This document shows, piece after piece, positions 26,485 through 37,008 of a stretch of DNA of 64,000 nt (positions are counted from its first letter, which is position 1; the number at the start of each line of letters is the position of its first letter). A model generated the notes under the pieces. It saw only the letters and a program-made list of their open reading frames with translations, was not told the origin of the DNA and did no database searches. Location of the stretch: assembly GCF_000699445.3 (NCBI RefSeq), contig NC_067196.1, positions 47,843,364-47,907,363 on the forward strand. Reading direction: 5' to 3'. The position numbers were made by a program, and so were the translations under genes. The DNA comes from Schistosoma haematobium (taxonomy: Eukaryota > Platyhelminthes > Trematoda > Strigeidida > Schistosomatidae).

Positions 26485-29400
26485 TCACAATTCTGTTTCA
26501 AAAGATAGCCAATCTCGTAATTTAGGAGGTTGTGACACTGATCTGTGTGTATGTTTAGGATGTTCACCTTTCTTTATCAATGTACCAGTGTCTCTTAGCG
26601 TTGAGTTACTGAATACAAGTGGATGTTGGAAAATGTTTCGGTTAAGGTATCGCCCATGGGACTCGCTAGATATAATCTGATAAGTGGATTGTGAAGCCAT
26701 AGGTAGACGTGATCCTAACATTCCAGAGAAAAGAAGTGAAGTTGACTCCGCCTTGGAAGATCTAAAATCGTCAGATGGAAATTGCAAACTGCTTTGTCTT
26801 GGAATTGGATGAGTATTTAATCGTTGACACATTCTTCCTGAAAGAATGGGTGATATGTTGCTTGTGGGTAGAGAGTTACTAACCAATGAATTGGAGTTTG
26901 AATTAGTAAAATAAGATGGCGAATTTCTACCAAGAGCACTTATATTCTCTTTGGCCACCCATGATGTACTAGGTGGTTTATTTAGATTGTTTGCATCGAG
27001 TTGATTGTCATAATAATAATAGAAATAATGATGATGATATTGTTGTGGAGATGTATTCTTCCCTAAAATGGTCCCATAGTTCGGGTTCAATATGGATGAG
27101 GTAGCATTTGGAATTACTGGCGAACGTATACGAGTAGTATTATTGTGTGCACATATTGAAGGATTTTGATCGACTTGAAGATTCCTTATAATTTGTGGTG
27201 GTTTGACTAACCATCTTTTAGCGGGAGAGCGCTGCAACTGAGCACCAACAGAAGAGGAACGTGATTGGCCAACTACTTTCCGTTTGTTTATATTGGGACG
27301 ACCACAGATCAATTCCATCTTTGAAGAACCAAAACTTTTACCTTTTTCTTGGGAATCATTATCTAAAGGGGTACACTTTTCATGTTTCGTGCTAGCACAT
27401 AAACCAACTCCTTTATTCGAGCTGGGTTCAAATTTTTCAATGAGTGATGTTAGTTGATTATGAACAGAATTTTCCGTAACAGGTTGAGATGTAGGTATAT
27501 GAGTTGTTCTAGATGATAGGGATAACGTACTCCACTGATCAGAACCACTTATTGAATGCACAGAGGAGACTTGACAACTAGGATGATTAGAAAATGAATC
27601 TGATACGGTGGGACGGATTGACAAATTAGATCGACTAACATTATTTTCCGAAATATTGTTCAAACATTTATTGGGTTTATTGACTCTGATAGTGTACGAA
27701 GGTTTGGCACGCTGAAATACTGGTAAAGGAGGGATCCCATTAACACTTCTATTGGGTAATATCATATCAAGAACTTGGGTGGAACTTGGTGGACGACTAT
27801 CACTTCCAAGAGATCCAGGAGAACTATCAGAACCTGCAGATCCGTAACCTGAAGAGCCCTGGGAGAGGAACTTATTGGACTTTCCCTCTAGTAGGTTAAT
27901 AAAATTTTCTGAACTCTGACCAACTATTGTATTTCGGGTCCTAAAAAAATGAGGATTTTGGCCAACAGAAAACTGTTCACTAATTGTAAAGGATGAAAGC
28001 TGAGGGGAAATATTTTCATTAACAAAATGGTCAGAAGTTATAGAAGATTTATGAACAGTGAACTGTGTTTGCTCGTTAGAATCGGAATTTACTTTAGGTG
28101 CTGCAACTAGTGTAACGTCTACCTCAGCTTGATTATTTATATTTTCCCATGATGCTTTTTTTGAATCGGAAGAGTTATCAAGAGAGATATTACTCACACC
28201 CCCGGAAATATCTGGACTAAGAGTGGTCACTGATTCGGGAGATTCAATTGTACCAGTCAAATAATCCATAGAGGATGTGATGCTTGTAGGAGTTTTGCAA
28301 TCCCAATTATTGGTCTTCGTTTCATCTAAACACTGTAAGTGTGGTAATGGTAATCCCCTAAGCCACTCTAGTACATCATGAGGTTCCTTGTTGTGCCGAA
28401 CAAAAAATCCAGTACTCATTAATGAGCGATATTTTGGGCGCTGAGTATGGTCCTTTGTTAAGCTAAAAATGAAAAGGAGGATAATACAGTAAATCCCAAA
28501 CAAATCAAACAGACTAATCAAAGAGGCAACCAAATGCTTACTTTTCCATTTTTACAAGGATAGAAACATAGAAATTTGATTGAGACGGTCAAAAATTTGA
28601 GCAAGAAGGGACCTGCTTACCTCTAATTTGTTCTGCTAATACCGACTATATTTTTGACGTGAAACATATCAAGAAAAAAAATTAAAGGATGGGATACCAA
28701 GCTTATTCGACAAACCTATACATCACAGCCAACAATGGTTTTTTCATTCTTTTAGAGCAGAAATAAGACTTTTGCCGTCTAAAGCATACGAGCGGGTATA
28801 CACACGCTGATTATATATGTTTACTTTAATTAAGTGATGCAGTGAATAATAAGGTATACACTAAGTAGGGACACAGTCAACATTAACAAAGCCTGACACA
28901 AATGTGAACCAACCCCACTTCTTACACCACATTTGCAAATCGAGATGAACTTAACAAGATGAATAATGGCATCAATGACAGCGACTGAACATTTTGGAAT
29001 ATAGCTCGAAGAGAGGATGAGTAAGAGGAATAAAGTGTAGGAAATAATATTGGTGCTCAAGAATTAAGGGTGAATGTATCCCTACCAATGTGATCGATTC
29101 AGTGATACTACTGATTGTGACTATCGTGTGCATCCCATCTTTTTCGTGTACGTTCACTCTACTCTACCATACATCATGTAGTAAGAAACAAAATAATTAT
29201 TTGAATTTATTCATCAGCCAAAACAGTTTCAACTGATTAATTATTCCAACAAAACCATTTACACAGCTAGCTAACACAGCTATTCAATTTCCAAGTTTCT
29301 GTGTTGAGATTAGATGGTGGTTGGAGGTAGTCGACAGGAAACCCTGGACCCGGGTTTCGTGCTGCTTGGCACTTGTCAGCAAGGTGTAACTGTAATCTTG

Positions 29401-31459
29401 AGGGAACTGGTGCTCCCTGACGGATTCGATCTCGTGTCACCCAGCTTCACAGTCAGAGACGTTACCACTGAGCTATCCGAGCCGCGACCGACCTCTCGTA
29501 GGACTGAGACGTAATCACAATTGATTGATCCCTGGGTGCCAAGTAGCCCGAAACCCGGGTCCAGGGTTTTCTGTCGACTACCTCCAACCACCACCTAATC
29601 TCAGCATAGTGCACGCAGTGTCGAGTCACCTAGACTGGTGGCCATATTGCAACATGGTTGAAAGCATTCGATCTGCACTAATAAGGACTTGACGAACATG
29701 ACAATGATCACCACCCAGTGATCAATCAATTGTGAATTTTCTGTGTCTAACACTGTGGCGCAAAAATAATTATAACTTACTTTCTTACATCTAAACGTAC
29801 ACTGAGATTTTTGAAGACAAAAGTTACAATCAACTCTTAAAACAGATTTATCGACGCATGTCATATCCGAATAAAGAACCGGAAATGCGGATGGAGATAA
29901 AGATAGAATCATAAGTACTTCCCGTGTAAAAGTGGCCTAGAATTTAGGTGAGTGCATAGTGTCTAACTCGAACATTATTACTTTGAATACAAAATCTTTT
30001 AAAACTTGCATCGACCGGAAATGAATTCGAAAATGCCTTTCGGTAAACACAAAATACTAGACCATGTGACTTACCTGTTGTACCATAGTTAACATTACTT
30101 ACCTTTTTAAAATGATACAGATAAGATGAAAAAGGATAAAAAGACAAGATAATTAGCAAAATATGTAAGATTAAGAGATGACCAAGACTTTACAGCAATA
30201 AACGAAAGGCAACAGACTTACCATAGCTCGACGAATTGACGGAATGCAGGGGTAAAAGGTATATGGTGAGGTAACGATGGAGGTGGATCTGAAATTATTT
30301 TAGTCATAATAGCAAACTCAATATGAGTCCCAGTGTATGGAAAAGATCCGGTTGCCAATTCCAACAATGATATTCCAAGTGACCAAATGTCAGCACGAAC
30401 ATCATATGTTGAGTTGTTAAGACGTTCTGGAGCCATATAACCAGTGCATCCCGGCTGTCGCGAACGGGCAATAGAATCCTTAAGAATTCCACTTATTCCG
30501 AAGTCACATAACTTAATGACACCTTGGTAACTCAAAAGCATATTAGATGGTTTAACGTCTGGAACTTATTAAAATTATAGCATTACCTCTGTGCATAACG
30601 TTATGTTTCCGTTTCAAATAGTCCAAAGCAGTGGTAATCTTTAAAAAAGATAAAGTAAACTGAAACGAACTTACAGCAACCGTCACTTTCCCCAATACTT
30701 TTTCCGGAAATGGACGATGAAGATCATGATATAGCTTATCTAAGCAGGTTGACATGACTTCCATGCATATCCAGACATCACCCTGAAGCGTAAAAAGTGG
30801 TAAGATGAACTCACTCCGGAGAAGAATATTCCATAGCACTCGACGATATAAGAGCAATCGAAACATTTTGTAACAATATTTAGATCCATCATAATACGCT
30901 TATTTTCCTCTTCATACGTAGATGACACACGCATTTGCTTAACTGCCATTACTATATTAGGCTTGGTACGATGTCGCATCTTGTACACAGAGCTACACGT
31001 ACCAGAACCTAGACAGCCCTCATTCGCGAAATCATCTGTTTTAGCGAGCAAAACCTATAGCAACAATAATAAAAACATCCATTACCTTGTTTCCGAAGAG
31101 TAGGACGCCACTCCTTTTGGCAATTTCTTTTTGCAAAGATTCAAAATCATATCTATGCTGGATGAGATTTAACGACGCTACAAACCTATCGTTTTGTTTA
31201 TTACTATTAACGGAAGCACCTTGCTGTCGACTCTTTGAATGAGTTGCAGGAGATTCAGAACGTTGTCTTTCACACAACACTACACAGAATGTATAATTAA
31301 TGATGTATAGAAAATACAGGCTGTTGGACGCTGGAAACGAGCAACATTTCTGCGTGGGGAACCGACCGATGTTGAATTGCAAATATCATATCCCGATCTA
31401 TTCTCAGAAGTGACCAGAAACTGCGAGGCTGAACAACCAACCGAGAGTTCATTTGACAT
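26485..31459 (-). CDS. MAP2K7: MAP2K7 (MKK7/hemipterous)-like dual-specificity kinase, 7 exons, about 1016 aa
   Basis: Exons on the - strand: 31459-31318, 31279-31086, 31054-30815, 30782-30675, 30638-30587, 30558-30222, 28462-26485 (3051 nt with stop). Phases fit throughout. The ATG at 31459 has an in-frame TAA upstream. The kinase domain spans residues 120-380: GSGTCSSV glycine loop (127-134), VKQM with Lys150, HRDVKPSN (Asp246), DFG (264-266), activation loop DSIARSR (Ser274, Ser278), YMAPERL, and [12 protein letters not shown] across the last splice. MKK7-type features are [33 protein letters not shown] and LTKDH. MKK7 activates JNK in the cytoplasmic stress cascade. The MKK7 phosphosite pair is Ser-x-x-x-Thr; here both are Ser. 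Residues 381-1016 are a Ser/Asn-rich tail without a known domain, as in the long fly hemipterous protein and unlike vertebrate MKK7. The C-terminal end rests on one 1978-nt exon. Confidence 0.9.
28463..30221 (-). other. Intron 6 of the MAP2K7-like gene (1759 nt)
   Basis: Donor GTAAGT at 30221 and acceptor TTTTTAG at 28463, phase 2; the split codon gives the Cys of CLTKD. It is the only long intron of the gene and contains the SINE-like repeat at 29305-29603. Confidence 0.85.
29305..29603 (-). mobile_element. tRNA-derived SINE-like element with 68-bp terminal inverted repeats
   Basis: Arms at 29305-29372 and 29536-29603 are reverse complements with a few mismatches and the same length (68 bp). 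Between them the - strand carries RNA polymerase III promoter boxes: A box TAGCTCAGTGG (29475-29465) and B box GATCGAATCC (29431-29422), about 34 nt apart as in tRNAs. A tRNA-headed repeat in a schistosome-like genome suggests the SM-alpha family, but I see no hammerhead core (CTGATGA...GAAA) in it. The element lies in sense with the host gene. Confidence 0.7.
30222..31459 (-). other. Kinase-coding exons with five micro-introns
   Basis: Introns of 38 (31317-31280), 31 (31085-31055), 32 (30814-30783), 36 (30674-30639) and 28 nt (30586-30559) separate the first six exons. All are GT-AG, and none can be read through without breaking the kinase alignment. The 28-nt intron splits the Asp codon of HRD. 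Confidence 0.88.
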
Positions 31460-32519
31460 AGGTAGACTACTGCGCCATAAGAAATTTAGCCGTTGATGGG
31501 TTTAAACAGAATTGATCATATCGTAAGTATTTTATAAAAGAGATGACAGACACCACGCCTACAGAACAGATCATGTGTCTATCTGTGAGTCACTTCATCA
31601 ATGAACTTAAGTGATATAAAACAATAACACGTAAGTTATGCATGCAATTACCAATACAGATATATTCAATGCTTTAAAACTAATAGTAATCACGCAATAT
31701 AAATAAGGTCATTTTACTGAGCAACACTGAATTCTACAATCCTCCTGCCAAAATGATTGAATGCCATATACATCTTTCATTTCAGTTCCATACCAGAGAC
31801 ATGGGGATCACCAAAAGCATTTAAGATGTCATAGATTTCCAGAGCTTGATAACGCTTTTGTCCGTGATCGAAAGACTCCAACACAGTCAAATAAAAATTC
31901 AGAAATAGAGGATTTTGATGAACTATCTTGAAGATAGTCGATGCGTCGAGGAATATATGAACTGAGCTTCTTGTTGTGAGGAATGTGTAGTCCTGAGCAC
32001 CCAATCGTGATATTATGAGGGTGCTGGGCCAAGAGACTTCAACGAGGGGTTTTTCAGTAAAATTATTGAAGTAATTATCAATGTTCAAGACTTATGGAAC
32101 TATTTACTGTTGTGACCTATTCACTGCTGCACCTCTATTACATTAGCTAGTCAGTGGTGACTGAATATCGTTGTTGATACAACAGAAATAACAGATTCTA
32201 CCAAAGGCATTTAAAAGTACTTGATATATAATAGCACTATCGATGATAAATTCCATTGGTCTGCTGAAGCCGACTGATTTCCAATACATGAGTAACCTAT
32301 CATGAAACCAAGAGTGTAAGGCTCAGTGTATCTTATTTTTAAGCGATAATCAGTCCGAGGACTAAACATTTGAGGTTCTGTCACTGGGAAGCGCGAGTTA
32401 TGATTCCTTAATGCTTGAAAAACAGATTATTTTTGTTAGCTTCCTTTGATGAACGAATGGCGTGTACTGACATCCACCAGTACAAGATCACCTGCTGTTT
32501 TTAAATGGTAACGGAGAAA
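31460..32519. other. Upstream region of the MAP2K7-like gene, no confident gene
   Basis: It contains the 5' flank of the kinase gene. A 103-codon open frame on the - strand (32088-31777) has no motif I recognise and no clear splice partners. It could be a gene relic or chance. Confidence 0.4.
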
Positions 32520-32747
32520 CATACTAAGAGGTGTTTTCGGTAGTTTAGCTGGTATATGGTCAGGTCCTGCTGCTTTCCCGCTCTTGGTTTGTCTGATGGC
32601 CATCCTGATGTCTCAGGTCGTTGGTGAAGTACCACCTATAGGAAATTCTGGTTATGCTGCTTTGATGTCCGCAGGGTCCAATAGGTTTATTCTATTCAAC
32701 AGTCCCTAAAGTGTTCTACCTAGCCGTTCGCTGTTTTTGGATCTCAA
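32520..32747 (-). mobile_element. Older RTE-like LINE fragment, downstream part
   Basis: The - strand translation shows the RTE RT lead-in (MAIRQTKSGKAAGPDHIPAK) preceded by a decayed LLNR...DIKAA segment with several stops. It is the continuation of the fragment at 35978-36135, split by the younger insertion at 32759-35966. Confidence 0.75.
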
Positions 32748-32758
32748 TAACTGGCCTG
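32748..32758 (+). repeat. Target-site duplication, left copy (TAACTGGCCTG)
   Basis: The 11-nt sequence immediately before the younger RTE-like element is repeated at 35967-35977 immediately after it. The duplicated sequence belongs to the older, opposite-strand RTE copy. Confidence 0.85.
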
Positions 32759-35700
32759 AACTCCGCCTGGAGTCCCTCCGGGGTCTACTGCCGGTCCCAA
32801 GCCCGGATAGAGGAGGAGGGTTGGGCATGGGGTTAGCGTCCCCATCCCGTAGAAAACTAACTCGCTAAAAAAACGCTAACCAGAAAAAATTATTCAAAAC
32901 TTCTAAACTCTGCCCTGGGAGTCAGAAGGTCTTCTTTTAGAAGAACTATGACGCCTCATGATGAAAGCCGAATCCCTTCGGAAGTTACGAGGCCGATGCC
33001 CCTTCTGACAACCAGAGCGACCATTTATTTAGGTACATGGAATGTTCGTACAATGTGGGACACCGGAAGAGCCTTCCAGATTGCAGCAGAAATGAGAAGA
33101 TACAACCTAGAGGTACTTGGGATCAGTGAAACACATTGGACACAAGTTGGACAACAACGACTAACTACAGGAGAGTTCCTGTTATACTCCGGCCATGAAG
33201 AAGAAAATGCTCCACATACACAAGGAGTTACACTGATGCTGTCTAAACAAGCACAAAAGGCACTTATAGGATGGGAATCTCATGGATCAAGGATCATCAA
33301 AGCCTCCTTCAAAACAAAGAAAGAGGGCATTTCAATGAACATCATCCAATGCTATGCGCCTACCAACGACTACAATGAAGACGCTAAAGATCAATTCTAC
33401 AACAGGCTGCAGTCAATCATCGAGAAGTGCCCAACAAAGGACTTGACCATTCTGATGGGAGATTTCAACGCCAAGGTTGGAACGGACAACACTGGATATG
33501 AAGACATCATGGGACGACACGGACTGGGAGAAAGGAACGAAAATGGTGAGAGATTTGCAAATCTATGTGCCTTCAATAAACTGGTCATAGGCGACACCAT
33601 ATTCCCACATAAACGCATACACAAAACCATGTGGACTTCACCGGATCACACTATACAGAACCAAATCGACCATATTTACATCAACAAAAAGTTCAGTAGG
33701 ACGATGGAGGATGTGAGAACCAAAAGAAGAGCTGGTATAGCATCAGATCATCACTTGCTGGTCGCCAAGATGAAATTGAAACTCAAGAAGCACTGGACAA
33801 TGGGGCGGAAAATATCACAAAAGTTCAATACAACCTTTCTTCAGGATACTAACAAACTCAACAAATTCAAGATAGTCCTCAGCAATAAGTTCCAGGCCTT
33901 TTATGATCTACTCAATGGAGAAGAAACTACTGTGGAGAGCAACTGGAAGAGGATCAAAGAGGCAATCACTTCAACATGTCATGAGGTCCTGGGTCACAAG
34001 AAGCACCATCACAAGGAATGGATCACTGTTGATACACTGGATAAGATTCAAGGAAAAAGGAACAAGAAGGCAGTAATCAATATCAGTCGAACAAGAGCAG
34101 ATAAAGCCAAGGCACAAGCTGGATACACAGGAGTAAACAAACAAGTGAAGAGGAGCATCAGAACCGACAAACGTAAATATGTAGAAGATTTAGCAACGAC
34201 GGCGGAAAAGGCTTCAAGAGAAGGAAACATGAGACAATTGTATGACACAACAAAGAAACTCTCTGGAAATCGCCGCAAAACAGAACGACCAGTGAAAAGC
34301 AAGGAAGGCGAGGTAATCACCAACATTGAAGAACAACGAAACAGGTGGGTAGAACACTTCAAAGAACTCTTGAATCGACCAGCTCCACTGAAACCACCGA
34401 ATATCGAAGCAGCACCCACGGACCTCCCAATCAATGTTGGCCCACCAACAATTGGAGAAATCAGCATGGCCATCAGACAAATCAAGAGTGGCAAAGCAGC
34501 AGGACCGGACAACATCCCAGCAGAGGCACTAAAAGCAGACGTAGCGGCAACTGCAAGGATACTCCACATTCTCTTCAATAAGATTTGGGATGAGGAACAA
34601 GTACCAACAGACTGGAAAGAAGGACTCCTGATCAAAATACTGAAGAAAGGCGATCTCAGCAAGTGTGATAACTACACGGGCATCACTCTTCTCTCAATAC
34701 CAGGAGAAGTCTTCAACAGGGTATTGTTAAACAGGATGAAGGACTGCGTAGATGCCCAACTTCGTGACCAACAGGCAGGATTCCGTAAGGATAGACCGTG
34801 TACAGACCAAATCGTAACACTACAGATCATTGTGGAACAATCAGTTGAATGGAATTCATCACTCTACATCAACTTCATTGACTACGAAAGGGTATTTGAT
34901 AGCGTGGACAGAACAACACTATGGAAACTTCTTCGATACTACGGCGTGCCTCAGAAGATAGTCAATATCATACAGAGTTCATATGATGGATTACACTGCA
35001 AAATCGTGCATGGAGGACAGTTGACAAAGTCGTTCGAAGTGAAGACCGGTGTTAGGCAAGGTTGCTTACTATCACCCTTTCTCTTTCTCCTGGTGATCGA
35101 CTGGATCATGAAGACGTCAACATCTGGGGAGAAGCATGGGATACAGTGGACAGCTAGGATGCAGTTGGACGATCTAGACTTCGCAAACAATCTGGCTCTT
35201 CTATCGTACACGTAACAACAAATGCAGGAGAAGACGACCAGTGTAGTAGCAGCCTCAGCAGCAATAGGTCTCAACATACACAAAGGGAAAAGCAGGATTC
35301 TCCGATACAACACAACATGCACCAATCCAATCACAATTGACGGAGAAGATTTGGAAGATGTAAAAACCTCTACATATTTAGGCAGCATCATTGATGAACA
35401 CGGTGGGTCTGATGCAGATGTGAAGGCGCGAATCGGAAAAGCAAGAGCAGCATATTTACAACTGAACAACATCTGGAACTCAAAGCAACTGTCAACCAAC
35501 ACCAAGGTCGGAATTTTCAATACAAATGTCAAGACAGATCCACTGTATGGGGCGGAAACCTGGAGAACTACGAAAGTCATCATACAGAAAATACAAGTGT
35601 TTATTGACAGCTGTCTACGCAAAATATTTGGGATTCGTTGGCCAAACACTATCAGCAACAACCTACTATAGGAGAGAACAAACCAGAAACCAGTGGAGGA

Positions 35701-35966
35701 AGAAATCAGGAAGAAGTGCAGGAAGTGGATAGGACACACATTGAGGAAAGCACCCAACTGCGTCACAAGACAAGCCCTCACATGGAATCCTAAAGGCCAA
35801 AGGAAAAGAGGAAGACCAAAGAACACATTACGCCGAGAAATGGAGATAGACATGAGAAAAATGAACAAGAATTGGATGGAACTAGAAAAGAAGGCCCAGG
35901 ACAGAGTGGGTTGGAGAATGCTGGTCAGCGGCCTATGCTCCATTGGGAGTAGCAGGCGTAAGTAAG
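32759..35966 (+). mobile_element. RTE-clade non-LTR retrotransposon, near full length (3208 bp)
   Basis: The element begins with a GC-rich 5' UTR (AACTCCGCCTGGAGTCC), has a single EN-RT frame (32948-35965) and ends in a short GTAA-type repeat (GTAAGTAAG), as RTE elements do. It is bounded by an 11-bp duplication. The size and one-ORF layout fit RTE (SR2/Perere-3-like in schistosomes). The last codons overlap the terminal repeat. Confidence 0.88.
32948..35965 (+). pseudogene. RTE endonuclease-reverse transcriptase, broken by two stops and an altered active site
   Basis: One frame of 1005 codons has in-frame stops at 35213-35215 (TAA) and 35669-35671 (TAG). The apurinic-type endonuclease motifs are present: GTWNVRTMW, GISETHW, YAPTND, MGDFNAKVG and ASDHH. 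RT motifs follow: SGKAAGPDNIPAEAL, FIDYERVFDSVDR, GVRQGCLLSPFLF. The motif C pair usually FADD reads FANN (near 35180), so both catalytic Asp residues are Asn. The tail ([22 protein letters not shown]) matches RTE C-termini. This copy cannot make an active RT. Confidence 0.85.
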
Positions 35967-35977
35967 TAACTGGCCTG
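35967..35977 (+). repeat. Target-site duplication, right copy (TAACTGGCCTG)
   Basis: Identical to 32748-32758; it directly follows the GTAAGTAAG end of the element. Confidence 0.85.
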
Positions 35978-36135
35978 CCTTCTTTATTGTCGGGCCGTTA
36001 GGTTTACTATATTTTCCAGCTGTTCCACTATCATAGATTGTCTTTCCGCCTACTTCTATTTGTCGAATATAATGTTCTTCCTCACTCTAATGTTTGCTCC
36101 TGTGTATTCGAACCATGCCTTGATTCACACTAAAC
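35978..36135 (-). mobile_element. Older RTE-like LINE fragment, upstream part
   Basis: The - strand resembles the RTE segment just upstream of the RT domain (decayed EEEHYIRQIE...GKYSKP). Joining it across one TAACTGGCCTG to 32747 and below gives a continuous, decayed RTE copy. Confidence 0.7.
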
Positions 36136-37008
36136 CTATCCCACTGCCATTAAACGCTGTTAAATATTCCACAAGTATTCGTAGTTTGACAACACCTTGA
36201 CCAATAACACCTTTTATAACCGATGTATGCTAAATCAGCCAAGTCAGAATCTAAGAGACTCGAAGATATATTTAATAGGCTTTCTATATATCGGGGAGTG
36301 ATCAGTATAAGCTTGATAGTATTTGTAGATGTGTTGCACGGAGTACTCATTCATGATCTGGTGAGGATGCATGACCGAGTCCCTTCCGCTAAATGAGTCC
36401 GGTAAAACTAACACGGTCGGCACCAAATGCCGAAGAGTGATCGATTTTGGGGATTTATTTATCGCTACAGCTCACTCCTCTCGTAGTGGGGTAGTAGTAA
36501 ACCTAAGACGCGGCCAGCCACAAGTATAAACACAACAAGTTGATAAACACTCTTTTGACAGCTTACTATGTTCAGTAACGTCTAGTCCTCTTTTCTTACT
36601 ATAAGGGATCGTGTGGTGCAACATAGTAGGGAAATACAAGTATAATCAGATTTTTTATCCATCGTAAACTTCGTCGGTTTTTCGTCTTTTCCAGCCATTC
36701 TGGATAGGAAAAAAGATACATAAGTGCATGCCGATTTACACTCGTACATGCGCAAAAACACAAAACGGGTGAGAAATCGAAAATAAACTTACATACATGC
36801 GTTTCTCAAGCATGCATTAGCGTAAAAACTATTTTTGCAGAGTGATTTTATGCTCTTATTTTTTTCAATATAAAAGTACACACACGTAAACAAGTATATT
36901 AGCAACGAACTATTTTCGTTTTTTTGGAAGAAAAAAGTAAACATGCATGTGAACATACTAAAAATAGATTTTTTGTGACAGTGATATAAAAAAACATTCC
37001 CATCATTC
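36136..37008. other. Spacer between LINEs; contains an LTR-element leader relic
   Basis: No gene seen. The stretch 36378-36470 resembles the leader and gag start of the array element; the rest is unassigned AT-rich sequence. Confidence 0.5.
36378..36470 (+). repeat. Relic of LTR-retrotransposon leader/gag start
   Basis: The + strand reads GCTAAATGAGTCC, AAAACTAAC, GGTCGGCACC, AATGCCGAAG, TTTTGGGGATTTATTT and CGCTACA. The - strand of each array unit, between its LTR-like block and gag, has GCTAGGTGAGTCC, AAAACTAAT, GGTCAGCATCC, AATGTCGAAA, TTTTGGGGATTTATTT and CGCTACA in the same order. No gag follows here. Confidence 0.55.

Noticed and set aside
29305..29603. Hammerhead ribozyme in the SINE-like repeat
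   Set aside because: SM-alpha repeats can carry one, but no CTGATGA core is present on either strand of this copy.
29601..29912. 103-codon - strand frame next to the SINE-like repeat
   Set aside because: It lies inside the long kinase intron, has no motif, and part of it may be repeat sequence.
34048..35943. Long - strand frames of 204 and 330 codons across the RTE-like element
   Set aside because: They are shadows of the sense EN-RT frame, with no motifs of their own.
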